A DNA stretch of 64,000 bases from Butyricicoccus_A sp963588905 (GCA_963588905.1 CAVAJF010000004.1:1-64000), one strand, 5' to 3'. Positions 42,677-52,349 are shown, counted from the first letter of the stretch. Program-made: numbers and translations. Notes: generated from the sequence alone by a model not told the origin.

Positions 42677-42850
42677 AGCAACATGCTCCTTTTTGTTTCT
42701 GCTTGTTTTTCTTTATTTTACCCACAAATCGGTAAAATTGCAATGCTTACAAAAACCATAGCAAAATCTTTCCCTAGTCAAACAGTATACAATCCTCTCG
42801 TTTTGTGGTATGATAATTATATATAATATACAAGAAGGGTCGTTTCACGC

Positions 42851-44251
42851 ATGATACATAAGCGCATAAAACAATGGATTGCCGGTGCGCTTGCGGCTGC
42901 AATGGTATTTGCATTGTGTCCGCAGCAACGTGCACAAGCGGCAAAATTTACCGATATTTCCGGCCATTGGGCGGAACAATATATCAATCGGGCGGTAGAT
43001 CTCGGCTTATTTTCCGGCACAACATCTACGACATTTTCTCCGGATACGGTCATGACACGCGCGATGTTTGTCACCGTGCTTGCCAAATACAGCAAAGAGG
43101 ACATCAGTTCCTACACAACCACACAATTTGAAGATGTTCCCGCCGACGCATGGTATGCACACGCTGTCGCATGGGCATACAGCGGCGGTCTCATCTCAGG
43201 AACTTCTTCCAACAAATTTTCTCCCAACAGCGCGATTACCAGAGAGCAGATGGCATTTCTCATCGTTCAGTTTGCCAACTACCAGCGTTTCGTGCTGCCG
43301 CGGACACGCAGCACGCAAATCTTTTCCGACAGAAATCAGACCGCAGATTATGCGCTCGACGCGGTGTATACACTATACCGTTCCGGTATCATGAGCGGCA
43401 CATCCTCCGGCACCTTCTCTCCGACAGGAAAAGCAACCCGCGCGCAATGCGCCGTTGTATTCTGCCTGTACAATGACGCACAACAGGAGAAAGAAACCGC
43501 AGACAAACAAGTTCGTCTTGTCAATCATCGCGGATACAGCTCAGAAGCACCGGAAAACACCATGCCTGCCTATGCGCTTTCTGTGCGAAAGGGGTATCGC
43601 TATGTAGAGACCGATGTGCAGTTCACCAAAGACAATGTACCTGTCTTGATTCACGACACGACCATAGACCGAACCAGCAACGGCACAGGCAATGTCGCCG
43701 ATCTCACCTATGGCCAGCTGCAAAACTACGATTTCAGCTACAAGAGCAATTCTTCTGAGCGCTGGGCGGGGTATGAAGGCACAAAAATTGCGACATTTGA
43801 AGAATTTATTTCTTTTTGTTCGCGCAATCATCTGCATCCGTATATTGAGATGAAAATTCCCATGACAGAGAGTCAAGTTCGCACTCTGTTTGAACTGACC
43901 AAGCAGTACAATATGCAGGATAACGTCACATGGATCAGCTTCTATGTCAATGATTTGCTGCATCTGCGAGACTACGATAACGCCGCGCCGCTGTGTCTGC
44001 TGGTAAACAAAGTGGATTCCAACGCCATCAAAAACGCACAGCTTCTCAAGAATGGCAAAGATACCATCACCATCGGCGCCAACAGCCGGTCTTTGACGGC
44101 GGCTCAGCGTGCGACCATCCTGCGCAACAATATTCATTGGTGTGTATGGACGATTGACTCGCTGTCTCCGGTGATGCAGTACGCAAACTCCTCGGCAGAA
44201 GCCGTCACGACCGACAATATCACGCCGTCTGAGGTCTATCCTGACGATTGA
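42851..44251 (+). CDS. SLH-anchored glycerophosphodiester phosphodiesterase
   Basis: A 466-residue secreted enzyme. A signal peptide (residues 1-29, ending AQA) is followed by three SLH domains (about 30-210; FTDISGHWAEQYINRAVD, FEDVPADAWYAHAV, FSDRNQTADYALDAV), which bind secondary cell-wall polymer. The rest is a GDPD domain: NHRGYSSEAPENTMPAY holds the catalytic His and Glu region, ETDVQFTKDNVPVLIHD the metal ligands. It would cleave glycerophosphodiesters or wall/lipid teichoic-type polymers at the surface. It is divergent from the acetyltransferase and alone. Confidence 0.95.
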   Translation: MIHKRIKQWIAGALAAAMVFALCPQQRAQAAKFTDISGHWAEQYINRAVDLGLFSGTTSTTFSPDTVMTRAMFVTVLAKYSKEDISSYTTTQFEDVPADAWYAHAVAWAYSGGLISGTSSNKFSPNSAITREQMAFLIVQFANYQRFVLPRTRSTQIFSDRNQTADYALDAVYTLYRSGIMSGTSSGTFSPTGKATRAQCAVVFCLYNDAQQEKETADKQVRLVNHRGYSSEAPENTMPAYALSVRKGYRYVETDVQFTKDNVPVLIHDTTIDRTSNGTGNVADLTYGQLQNYDFSYKSNSSERWAGYEGTKIATFEEFISFCSRNHLHPYIEMKIPMTESQVRTLFELTKQYNMQDNVTWISFYVNDLLHLRDYDNAAPLCLLVNKVDSNAIKNAQLLKNGKDTITIGANSRSLTAAQRATILRNNIHWCVWTIDSLSPVMQYANSSAEAVTTDNITPSEVYPDD

Positions 44252-44304
44252 TGGTCTAAGTTTGCATTACCTCTCATATGCTTCTCTCAGAACGGAGGGA
44301 AGCA

Positions 44305-44442
44305 ATGGACAATCTGGAACAAGAATGGAAGCGTTGTATGCTGACCGGTCTGGTTCACGCCTTGTACCGATCCGGCATACTGACGCAGGAACAACAAGCG
44401 CATTTGCTTGGCGAATTGCAGCAAACGCCGTCTGTACACTGA
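44305..44442 (+). CDS. 45-residue small protein
   Basis: A short frame with a strong GGAGG site seven bases before its ATG. It begins MDNLEQEWKRCMLTGLV and contains YRSGILTQEQQAHLLGEL, a motif like short SHOCT-type helices. Its stop codon lies in the loop of a strong terminator, so the transcript ends right at the gene. The convincing signals argue that it is real; function unknown. Confidence 0.65.
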   Translation: MDNLEQEWKRCMLTGLVHALYRSGILTQEQQAHLLGELQQTPSVH

Positions 44443-44458
44443 GTACAGGCGGCGTTTT
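44427..44458 (+). terminator. terminator overlapping the small gene's stop
   Basis: CGCCGTCTGTAC (44427-44438) pairs with GTACAGGCGGCG (44443-44454), followed by TTTT. Confidence 0.85.
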
Positions 44459-44464
44459 CCCTAC

Positions 44465-44493
44465 TTTCCAATTATCTATTTGTCTGCTATAAT
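44465..44493 (+). promoter_or_regulatory. argF promoter
   Basis: TTTCCA (44465-44470), a 17-bp spacer and TATAAT (44488-44493) lie 40 bp before argF. Confidence 0.65.
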
Positions 44494-44532
44494 AAAGAGC
44501 AGTGGATACCAATACACAGGAGGAACACGACT

Positions 44533-45516
44533 ATGAATCTCAAAGGAAAAAACTTTCTCAAGATGCTTGATTTTACGCCGGAAGAAATCGAGGGCATGAT
44601 TGACCTCGCTGCCGATCTCAAGGCGAAGAAAAAAGCAGGCATTGCTCATGATACGCTGCGCGGCAAGAACATCGCGCTGATTTTTGAAAAGACCAGCACC
44701 CGTACCCGCTGCAGCTTCGAGGTTGCCGCACATGATCTCGGTATGCAGGTGACGTATCTCGATCCGTCCGGTTCTCAGATCGGCAAGAAGGAAAGTATCG
44801 CAGATACCGCCCGCGTGCTCGGCCGCATGTTTGACGGCATTGAATACCGCGGCTACGGCCAGGAAATCGTCGAGGAGCTGGCAAAATACGCTGGCGTACC
44901 GGTCTGGAACGGTCTGACCAACGAGTCTCACCCGACACAGATCTTGGCTGATTTTCTGACGATTCGTGAGCATTTCGGCAAGCTTAAGGGCATCAACTTT
45001 GTATATCTGGGCGATGCCCGCTACAACATGGGCAATTCGCTGATGGTTGGCTGTGCCAAGATGGGCATGAACTTTACTGCCGCTGCTCCGAAGGCATATT
45101 TCCCGGATCAGGCTCTGATTGAGACCTGCGAAAAGATTGCCGCAGAGACCGGTGCAACCCTGCGTTTCTGCGAGGATCCGATGGAAGCAACCAAGAACGC
45201 TGACGTTCTGTACACCGACGTCTGGGTTTCTATGGGTGAGCCGGTTGAGGTATGGCAGGAGCGCATTGATGCCCTCTCTCCGTATCAGGTTAACCAGAAG
45301 CTGATGGACAATGCCGCTGACAACGCTGTATTCATGCACTGCCTGCCGGCATTCCACGACCACAAGACCACCATCGGCAAGGAAATGGGCGAGAAATTCA
45401 ACCGTGACGCCATGGAAGTCACCGACGAAGTCTTTGAAGGTCCGCAGTCCATCGTCTTTGACGAGGCAGAAAACCGGATGCATACCATCAAGGCCGTCAT
45501 GGCAGCAACGCTGTAA
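44533..45516 (+). CDS. argF: ornithine carbamoyltransferase
   Basis: A 327-residue OTCase making citrulline from ornithine and carbamoyl phosphate. The carbamoyl-phosphate site STRTR (55-59) and HPTQ, the ornithine-site VSMGE, and HCLPAFHD are all intact. AGGAGG precedes the ATG. It stands alone, with no arginine biosynthesis or arcA/arcC neighbours, so anabolic versus catabolic use is open. Confidence 0.96.
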   Translation: MNLKGKNFLKMLDFTPEEIEGMIDLAADLKAKKKAGIAHDTLRGKNIALIFEKTSTRTRCSFEVAAHDLGMQVTYLDPSGSQIGKKESIADTARVLGRMFDGIEYRGYGQEIVEELAKYAGVPVWNGLTNESHPTQILADFLTIREHFGKLKGINFVYLGDARYNMGNSLMVGCAKMGMNFTAAAPKAYFPDQALIETCEKIAAETGATLRFCEDPMEATKNADVLYTDVWVSMGEPVEVWQERIDALSPYQVNQKLMDNAADNAVFMHCLPAFHDHKTTIGKEMGEKFNRDAMEVTDEVFEGPQSIVFDEAENRMHTIKAVMAATL

Positions 45517-45539
45517 GCACACATACGCCAAGATACAAG

Positions 45540-45572
45540 CAAGACCCTGTTCTGCATGAACAGGGTCTTTTG
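45540..45572 (+). terminator. argF terminator
   Basis: AAGACCCTGTTC and GAACAGGGTCTT form a 12-bp stem with a 5-nt loop and a T-rich tail; it is also positioned for the converging dpaB. Confidence 0.88.
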
Positions 45573-45591
45573 TTGTGTTCGATTGTTGTGC

Positions 45592-46161
45592 TCAATACAA
45601 GATCGGCTGCATTTGCTTTCCCGCCAGTGCCAAGGCTGCCGTTTCCGGAATCTTGTTCATATCTGCGACGAGCGAGCGCGGTTTGGTGTGCGGCGCATCC
45701 TGTTTCATGGGCGTGAAATAATACTGCTTGCGATTGAGCAGTGCAGCAATATTTGGCGCAGAGCCTGCGAGCGCATCATTGCTTGCCACGGCCAGCACGA
45801 CCGGCTTCTCCACGCGCAGCTGTGATTTGGCGGCAAGAGATACCGGCGTGTCGCTGATGCCATGCGCGAGCCGCGCCAATGTGCTTCCGGTACACGGCGC
45901 GATAATCAATACATCCAACAGATCTTTGGGGCCAATCGGCTCGACCGCCTGCAGCGTGTGCAGCGGCGGCCTGCCGCAAATGTCTGTGATGCGCTGCACA
46001 ATGTCCTGCGCCGCACCAAACCGTGTGTCCTGTGTATATACCTCTTGGGAAACAATCGGAATGACCTGCCAGCCCTCCCGAGTCATTCGTTCCATAACAG
46101 CAAGAACCCGATCTATGGTACAGAAGGATCCGCACACGGCGAATCCCGCAGTTCGTTTCAT
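45592..46161 (-). CDS. dpaB: dipicolinate synthase subunit B
   Basis: A 189-residue flavoprotein-like subunit (SpoVFB) of the enzyme making dipicolinic acid for the spore core. FAVCGSFCTIDRVL and LIIAPCTGSTLARLAHGISD are the family's flavodoxin-like fold motifs. The ATG at 46161 overlaps the dpaA stop (ATGA), so I reject the longer frame. It acts in the mother cell late in sporulation. Confidence 0.94.
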   Translation of the reverse strand: MKRTAGFAVCGSFCTIDRVLAVMERMTREGWQVIPIVSQEVYTQDTRFGAAQDIVQRITDICGRPPLHTLQAVEPIGPKDLLDVLIIAPCTGSTLARLAHGISDTPVSLAAKSQLRVEKPVVLAVASNDALAGSAPNIAALLNRKQYYFTPMKQDAPHTKPRSLVADMNKIPETAALALAGKQMQPILY

Positions 46162-47024
46162 AACAACCCCTCCCTCTCCAGCATATGCCGCACGGTCTGT
46201 GCAATGGCATCTGCTGCACTCTTTGGCGCGACCTTTCCCGGCAGACTCAGCGCATGAATCACACAGCAAAGCCCTTTGGCGTCCTCACAGACACCACCTG
46301 CACCGGATGCCAAATCCAGCAGCAGCGTATCCGGTGTACAATCCGCCAGTACTGCTCGACTGAGAATATCCGCCGGAACCGTATTGATAATGAGCGGAAA
46401 TTCATGCAGCTGTCCCGCCAGGTTTCGTGTATCCAAGCAGCGATACCCTGCGCTGTACATGCGAGCGAAATCCGTCTCTCGCCGCGCCGACACGGTGACC
46501 TGTGCGCCGAGTCCGCGCAGACGCATCGCAAGCGCAGAGCCAATGCGTCCCGCACCGATGACCAGCACCGAAAGATCATGAATGGTCATCGGCAGTTCCT
46601 CCATCGCGATTTGAATGGCTCCCTCCGCCGTCGGAATGGCATTGAGCAGTGCCAGTTCTTCCTGTTTGAGATAGTCAAACAGGCGAATGCCTCTCCGCTG
46701 CGCCATATCGTATATGGTTTGCGGAATGGAACCGCCATACACCGCAGCGCCCGCCGGAACGGCATCCAATACATCTTTCAGTCGATACGGCGCATTGGCG
46801 AGCGGGGTATGCAGCCGTTCCCCATCCCGTGTCACCGGCATCGGCAGCAAAATCACATCTGCCTGTGCAAATAACGCCGCCATATCGCTGTACACCGGCA
46901 AAGCAGACCGATGCCGTTCCAATCCAATTGTGCCAATCTGCATCCCATCCGCCGCCAGCCGCTCTCCGAGAAAGACCTGCCGCACATCACCGCCCGCTAT
47001 GGCTGCCATCAATGTGTGATTCAT
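46158..47024 (-). CDS. dpaA: dipicolinate synthase subunit A
   Basis: A 288-residue SpoVFA protein with a NAD(P)-binding Rossmann fold (LSVLVIGAGRIGSALAMRL, residues about 150-170). AAIAGGDVRQVFLGERLA at the start and LLLDLASGAGGV are family motifs. It works with DpaB to make dipicolinate, which supports a spore-forming host. It is first of the pair. Confidence 0.95.
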   Translation of the reverse strand: MNHTLMAAIAGGDVRQVFLGERLAADGMQIGTIGLERHRSALPVYSDMAALFAQADVILLPMPVTRDGERLHTPLANAPYRLKDVLDAVPAGAAVYGGSIPQTIYDMAQRRGIRLFDYLKQEELALLNAIPTAEGAIQIAMEELPMTIHDLSVLVIGAGRIGSALAMRLRGLGAQVTVSARRETDFARMYSAGYRCLDTRNLAGQLHEFPLIINTVPADILSRAVLADCTPDTLLLDLASGAGGVCEDAKGLCCVIHALSLPGKVAPKSAADAIAQTVRHMLEREGLL

Positions 47025-47091
47025 ACCTGCTTTCCCCTTTCCCTGCTTTCATCTTATGCGGCGAGTGCCGCGCTGACACTGCGGAAACAGC

Positions 47092-47118
47092 AAAAGCCGC
47101 CCCGAAGGACGGCTTTCT
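47092..47118. terminator. topoisomerase operon terminator
   Basis: AAAGCCGCCC (47093-47102), loop CGAA, GGACGGCTTT (47107-47116). On the minus strand it is a UUCG-capped stem with a T-tail 15 bp after the topoisomerase A stop. Confidence 0.82.
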
Positions 47119-47130
47119 TTTGCGGTCTTC

Positions 47131-49347
47131 TCACTCGAGCAGAGTCATCTGTCCCTTGTCCTCGTCCTTGAGCAACGCGCCAATAGACGGAATCGAGTGC
47201 GAAATATATCGTTTTGGCTGAGCAAATGCCAGCTCTATCGCATAACATGCGTGTGTAATGGTGTGACTGCCGCGCAGTACCATTGCCTGCACGCCGACTG
47301 TCGTTCTCGTCGATTTTGCCGGAATCACAGAGGTATTGATCGTCAGTGCTCTGCCATTCGTCGCAAACAGAGTGATGTCGCAATCCTGCGAGAAGTGGAA
47401 AAATGCCTTGGCAGGAGAGCGATCGGAATAGGCACCGGTCAGGCGGCGGCGATTGGTCTTTGTGGCGAAGCCTGCCAGCTCAAAGCGTGCAGCCTTGCCG
47501 TTTTCAAAGACAACGACCATGCTTCCGGTGTAGTCACCGGGCAGCAGCATAAATACCGGCTGTTCCTCGGCGTCCATTTCCAGCTTGGACGGCAGATAAT
47601 CGCCGAGCACACTCGCCTTGCTGTCATCAAAGTCATACAAATGCGCTTTATATGCCTGCTGCTTGTTGGTCAGGAAGATGATTTCCTGCTTATTGGTCGC
47701 ATCCAGCGTCTGGAACAGCGCATCGCCGTCTTTGAACTTCTGATCCGATGCACCACGCAGGCTCTGCGAGGTAATCTTCTTAAAATATCCTTCCTTAGAC
47801 AGGAACAGATGCACCGGATAGTCTTCGATGTGATCTTCTTCTTCAAATCGTTCGAGCTTATCCGCTTCCAGAATATCCGAACGGCGCGGAGACGGATATT
47901 TTTTGATAATATTCTCCAGCTCTCGAATGATGACGCGGCGCACTTTGGCATCGCTCTTGAGCAGATTCTCCAAACGGGAAATTTCTTTTTCCAGCTCTTC
48001 CGTCTCGGACAGACGCTTAAGAATGTATTCTCGGTTGATGTGGCGCAGACGAATTTCTGCAATATACTCCGCCTGCTTTTCATCAATGCCAAAGCCGTCT
48101 ATCAGATTCGGAACGACATCCGCATCTTTTTCTGTGTTGCGAATGATGGCAATGGCCTTGTCAATATCCAGCAAAATGGTCTTGAGACCGTGCAGCAGAT
48201 GCAGTTTCTCCCGCTTCTTTGCCAAATCATAGCGAATCGTGCGTTTTTTGCACTCCGTGCGCCATTTGGTCCACTCCTCCAAAATGCTGCGCACGCCGAG
48301 TACCTTCGGCATTCCCTGAATCAGCACATTGAAGTTGCAGGAACAGCTGTCCATGAGCGGTGTCATCTGCATCAGGCGATCCATCAGCTTATCCGGATCG
48401 GCACCGCGCTTGAGGTCAATCGCCAGCTTGAGACCGGACAAATCGCTCTCATCTCGAATATCCGAGATTTCCCGGACTTTGCCGCTCTTGACGAGATCTG
48501 CTAATTTATCAATAATCGCCTCGATGGTCGTTGTATACGGAATCTGATACACTTCAATCAGATTTTCCGATTTGATATACTTCCATTTGGAGCGAATTTT
48601 GAACGAACCGCGGCCAGTATCATAGATTTTCTGCATCTGGGCGCGGTCGAGAATAATTTCTCCGCCGGTCGGGAAGTCTGGCGCCGGCAGTGTTGCCATC
48701 AAATCGCAGTTATTGTCTTCGATATAAGCAATCGTCGTGCGGCAGACCTCTTCGAGATTGAAGCCGCAAAAGCTGCTCGCCATGCCGACAGCGATACCGG
48801 TATTGGCAGACACCAAAATATTCGGGAACGTCGTCGGAAGCAACGTCGGCTCCTTCATTTCGCCGTCATAGTTGTCCACAAAGTCTACGGCATCATCGTC
48901 AATCTCGCGGAACAGCTCCGCGCAGATTTTATCCAGCTTTGCCTCGGTATAGCGCGAAGCCGCGTATGCCATGTCGCGCGAATACACCTTGCCAAAGTTG
49001 CCCTTGGAATCGACAAACGGCGTCAAAAGTGCCTCATTGCCGCGCGTCAGACGAACCATCGTCTCATAAATTGCCGCATCACCATGCGGATTCAGCTTCA
49101 TGGTCTGACCGACAATATTTGCCGACTTGGTGCGGTTTGCACCCATCAGACCCATTTTATACATTGTGTAAAGCAGCTTGCGGTGTGACGGCTTGAATCC
49201 GTCCAGCTCCGGAATTGCACGCGATACAATAACACTCATTGCATACGGCATGTAATTCTCGCGCAGCGTTTCTGTAATGCGCTGTGCGGTCGGCTCAAGC
49301 GGATGATATTCCTTTACCGGCTGCTGTTTGCTCTTTTTCTTTGCCAT
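47131..49347 (-). CDS. type II DNA topoisomerase subunit A (ParC/GyrA-like)
   Basis: A 738-residue DNA-cleaving subunit. The active tyrosine is in AASRYTEAKL (about residue 133), after the HGDAAIYETMVRL and VDSKGNFGKVYSRDMAYA segments. The C-terminal half has degenerate beta-pinwheel repeats and lacks a clear GyrA box, so it is a divergent topoisomerase IV-type subunit seen in Clostridia rather than gyrase. It follows its B subunit by 30 bp in one operon. Confidence 0.93.
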   Translation of the reverse strand: MAKKKSKQQPVKEYHPLEPTAQRITETLRENYMPYAMSVIVSRAIPELDGFKPSHRKLLYTMYKMGLMGANRTKSANIVGQTMKLNPHGDAAIYETMVRLTRGNEALLTPFVDSKGNFGKVYSRDMAYAASRYTEAKLDKICAELFREIDDDAVDFVDNYDGEMKEPTLLPTTFPNILVSANTGIAVGMASSFCGFNLEEVCRTTIAYIEDNNCDLMATLPAPDFPTGGEIILDRAQMQKIYDTGRGSFKIRSKWKYIKSENLIEVYQIPYTTTIEAIIDKLADLVKSGKVREISDIRDESDLSGLKLAIDLKRGADPDKLMDRLMQMTPLMDSCSCNFNVLIQGMPKVLGVRSILEEWTKWRTECKKRTIRYDLAKKREKLHLLHGLKTILLDIDKAIAIIRNTEKDADVVPNLIDGFGIDEKQAEYIAEIRLRHINREYILKRLSETEELEKEISRLENLLKSDAKVRRVIIRELENIIKKYPSPRRSDILEADKLERFEEEDHIEDYPVHLFLSKEGYFKKITSQSLRGASDQKFKDGDALFQTLDATNKQEIIFLTNKQQAYKAHLYDFDDSKASVLGDYLPSKLEMDAEEQPVFMLLPGDYTGSMVVVFENGKAARFELAGFATKTNRRRLTGAYSDRSPAKAFFHFSQDCDITLFATNGRALTINTSVIPAKSTRTTVGVQAMVLRGSHTITHACYAIELAFAQPKRYISHSIPSIGALLKDEDKGQMTLLE

Positions 49348-49377
49348 GTCAGGAAAAAACTACCTTTCCAAGTATTT

Positions 49378-51369
49378 TTACGAAATATCCGCGAATTCTA
49401 AATACTGCCAGCCATTTTCGGCAATGTATTCCTTTCGTCCGGACAGATTTTCACCGAGCAGCAGATCAAACATTTCGCTCGTCGCTGCGGCATCCTCCGG
49501 CATCACGCGAATCAGGCGGCGGCTCTCTGGGTTCATGGTGGTCTCCCACATCATATCCGCCTCGTTCTCGCCGAGACCCTTCGAGCGCTGAATCGTATAC
49601 TTTTTGCCGTCCAGCTGCTTGAGTACCTCCGCTTTTTCGCCCTCATCGAAAGCAAAATACGATTTGCCGCGGCATTCAATCTCATACAGCGGGGATTCTG
49701 CGATGTATACATATCCCTCTTCAATCAGCGTCGGCGTCAGACGATACAGCATCGTCAGCACCAGCGTGCGAATCTGGAAGCCGTCGACATCGGCATCGGT
49801 ACAGATAATGACCTTGTTCCAGCGCAGATTATCCAGCGAAAAATTGGACAGCTCCTTGTTGGACTTGGATTTCACCTCTACGCCGCAGCCCAACACCTTG
49901 AGCAGATCCGTGATAATATCGCTCTTGAAAATCTTGTCATAGTCCGCTTTGAGACAGTTCAAAATCTTGCCGCGGATCGGCATAATTGCCTGAAATTCCG
50001 AATCACGTCCCTGCTTGCACGAACCCAGCGCAGAATCGCCCTCCACGATATACAATTCGCGGCGCGACACATCCTTGGTGCGGCAGTCCACAAATTTCTG
50101 TACGCGGTTGGCAAGATCCAAATTGCCGGTGAGCTTTTTCTTGATGTTCAGACGAGCCTTTTCCGCCTGCTCGCGCGAACGCTTGTTGATGAGAATCTGC
50201 TCGGCAATTTTATCCGCTTCTGCCTTGTTTTCAATAAAGTAAATCTCCAGACCGGAGCGCAGGAATTCTGTCATTGCCTCCTGAATAAACTTATTGGTAA
50301 TGGCTTTCTTGGTCTGGTTTTCATAAGAAGTGTATGTCGAGAAACAGCTAGTCACAAGAATCAAGCTGTCCGACACATCCTGAAAGGAGATGCGTCCCTC
50401 GTTTTTATTGTATTTGTTGTTCTGCTTGAGATAGGCATCAATCGCAGAGACAAATGCCGAGCGAACCGCCTTATCCGGCGAGCCGCCGTATTCCAGCCAC
50501 GAGGAGTTGTGATAATACTCCAGCCGCGAAATGCTGGACGAAAAGCAAAACGCACAGTTGAGCAGCACTTTATACTCTGGCTTATCCGAGCGATCTTTGC
50601 CGCGCCGCTCACCAGTCAAAAACTGCACGGATGTCAGTGCTTTGTCCTCGGCGATCTCTGTGACATAATCACTGATGCCGTTTTCATAATAAAACTCGGT
50701 CTCTTTGATGCCTTCCGGCGTCTCATTGCGGAAAATAAACCGCAGCTTCGGATTGACAACCGCCTGTCGCTTGAGCACATCCAGATAATAGGTTTCCGGA
50801 ATCTGAATGTCCGTAAAGACCTCTAAATCCGGACGCCAGCGAATGGTCGTGCCGGTTTCCCCGCCGGTATACTTTTTCTTTTTGAAACCGGTCTTTGTTC
50901 CCGTGCAATTTTCACCTTTTTCAAAATGCAGGCTGTATTCCGTGCCGTCGCGGCGCACGGTGACGTCCATATACTCCGATGAATACTGTGTGGCGCAGGT
51001 GCCCAGACCGTTGAGACCCAGCGAGAACTCATAGTTATCTCCGCCGTTGTTCTCATACTTGCCGCCGGCATACATTTCGCAGAATACCAGCTCCCAGTTG
51101 TATCGTTTTTCCTTCGAGTTATAATCGACCGGAATGCCGCGGCCGTGATCTTCTACTTCAATGGAATGGTCAGCATAGCGGGTGACAATGATCTCATTGC
51201 CATAGCCCTCACGCGCTTCATCTATGGAATTGGACAATATTTCAAATACTGCATGTTGGCAGCCGTCCAGACTGTCCGAGCCGAAAATAACGCCCGGACG
51301 CTTGCGAACACGGTCAGCGCCCTTGAGGGCAGAGATGCTCTCATTGCCGTATTGACTGTTCTTTTTCAT
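49378..51369 (-). CDS. type II DNA topoisomerase subunit B (ParE/GyrB-like)
   Basis: A 663-residue ATPase subunit. The GHKL motifs are EILSNSIDEAREGYG, DHGRGIPVD and the GLNGLGTCAT lid; the TOPRIM motifs are YIVEGDSALGS and CTDADVDGFQIRT. The ATG at 51369 has GGAG eight bases upstream; an ATG at 51420 would add 17 residues without a site. Its sequence is notably far from standard GyrB, consistent with the divergent A subunit. Confidence 0.93.
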   Translation of the reverse strand: MKKNSQYGNESISALKGADRVRKRPGVIFGSDSLDGCQHAVFEILSNSIDEAREGYGNEIIVTRYADHSIEVEDHGRGIPVDYNSKEKRYNWELVFCEMYAGGKYENNGGDNYEFSLGLNGLGTCATQYSSEYMDVTVRRDGTEYSLHFEKGENCTGTKTGFKKKKYTGGETGTTIRWRPDLEVFTDIQIPETYYLDVLKRQAVVNPKLRFIFRNETPEGIKETEFYYENGISDYVTEIAEDKALTSVQFLTGERRGKDRSDKPEYKVLLNCAFCFSSSISRLEYYHNSSWLEYGGSPDKAVRSAFVSAIDAYLKQNNKYNKNEGRISFQDVSDSLILVTSCFSTYTSYENQTKKAITNKFIQEAMTEFLRSGLEIYFIENKAEADKIAEQILINKRSREQAEKARLNIKKKLTGNLDLANRVQKFVDCRTKDVSRRELYIVEGDSALGSCKQGRDSEFQAIMPIRGKILNCLKADYDKIFKSDIITDLLKVLGCGVEVKSKSNKELSNFSLDNLRWNKVIICTDADVDGFQIRTLVLTMLYRLTPTLIEEGYVYIAESPLYEIECRGKSYFAFDEGEKAEVLKQLDGKKYTIQRSKGLGENEADMMWETTMNPESRRLIRVMPEDAAATSEMFDLLLGENLSGRKEYIAENGWQYLEFADIS

Positions 51370-51487
51370 GGTAACAACTCCAAAATCATAACTTTTTTCC
51401 TCATTGGGCCTCGTCTGCATGTCGTTCTGATTCAGCCCGAATACTCGGTATTATAGCGCAAAACTGTTCACTCGTCAAATCATGCAC

Positions 51488-51520
51488 AAAAAATCTGACC
51501 CCAATGCATGAGGTCAGATC
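51488..51520 (-). terminator. terminator of the gene at 51534
   Basis: ATCTGACC (51493-51500) pairs with GGTCAGAT (51512-51519), with six Ts on the minus strand. Confidence 0.82.
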
Positions 51521-51533
51521 CAATTTTTCTCTG

Positions 51534-51911
51534 TTATTTCTTGTTTGCTCTGGCTTTTTCTGCCGCAGCACGCTGCTGCTTTGCCTTTTGCCGCTCGTAT
51601 TTCTCGCGGAACTTTTTCATCTTTTCCTGCCAGAAATAATTGGCAATGATGTACAGTACCAGCATGACAAACGCCAGCACCAGCGTTACCGTCTCAAAGG
51701 TATTTCCCCAGCCACTGTAGCTCGCCACGAGCTTTTTCAGCAGTGTCGGCCCCAGCAGCGTCACCAGCCAGACAACCACCGTCACGCTGAGCACAGCCTT
51801 TTGCAGCTTGTATAGTGCCGGATAAACCTGTCGGCATTCCTCGGTAATGCGTCGTTCGTCGCTCACCCAGATGCCGTCTGCTTCTCGTGTCTTTTTTTCT
51901 TTCTTGCTCAT
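51534..51911 (-). CDS. small two-helix membrane protein, unknown
   Basis: A 125-residue protein with a charged start (SKKEKKTREADGIWV), a hydrophobic helix at about 38-60, another at about 75-97, and a long basic tail (EKMKKFREKYERQKAKQQRA). It looks like an integral membrane protein with a cytosolic basic C-terminus. No family was recognised. It is flanked by a terminator and a 118-bp gap. Confidence 0.65.
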   Translation of the reverse strand: MSKKEKKTREADGIWVSDERRITEECRQVYPALYKLQKAVLSVTVVVWLVTLLGPTLLKKLVASYSGWGNTFETVTLVLAFVMLVLYIIANYFWQEKMKKFREKYERQKAKQQRAAAEKARANKK

Positions 51912-52029
51912 CCGTTCCCTGCTCTCTTCCTATAGACTTTGGAATGCATTCCAAACACGTTTAGTATATCATACCTGAGCAAAAAAGAACATCACATCGC
52001 TGTGTTTTTTGCAATTCCTTCTCAAATGC

Positions 52030-52233
52030 TCAGCGGAGAACGATTTCCTCCTGCTCCTCGTCATCTTCGTCCTCGTCACAGATATCCGCGCCGTCATCGC
52101 CGAATGAGCTGTTTGTGTTGTTGCTGCAAATCGAGATGCGCACGCCATGCTTTACCGGTGCGAGAAAGATGCCAACCAGAATACCAAAGCACAGCCAAGC
52201 CATGGCGCGGAAGAATTTTTCTGATCTGCTCAT
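52030..52233 (-). CDS. small membrane protein with acidic tail
   Basis: A 67-residue protein: a hydrophobic helix (residues 10-27, AMAWLCFGILVGIFLAP) followed by a serine/asparagine linker and a strongly acidic end (DEDEDDEEQEE). AGGAGG precedes the ATG and a good promoter lies upstream (TTGCGT 52304-52309, 17 bp, TATACT 52281-52286). This single-pass layout suggests a binding or regulatory peptide at the membrane; function unknown. Confidence 0.7.
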   Translation of the reverse strand: MSRSEKFFRAMAWLCFGILVGIFLAPVKHGVRISICSNNTNSSFGDDGADICDEDEDDEEQEEIVLR

Positions 52234-52280
52234 AATCTTGTCCTCCTATTTTCAGACACACTGTCCAATTAGATAGTTTC

Positions 52281-52309
52281 AGTATAGCACAAGTCACAGA
52301 AAAACGCAA
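52281..52309 (-). promoter_or_regulatory. promoter of the acidic-tail protein
   Basis: On the minus strand TTGCGT (52304-52309), 17 bp, TATACT (52281-52286). It overlaps the T-tail of the terminator just upstream. Confidence 0.65.
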
Positions 52310-52347
52310 AAAAGAATACGGCCCTCCCATGCAGGGAAAGCCGTATT
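52308..52347 (-). terminator. strong terminator of an unannotated transcript
   Basis: AATACGGC (52315-52322) pairs with GCCGTATT (52340-52347), with six Ts after it on the minus strand. It follows the structured stretch 52350-52480, not a protein gene. Confidence 0.75.
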
Positions 52348-52349
52348 GC

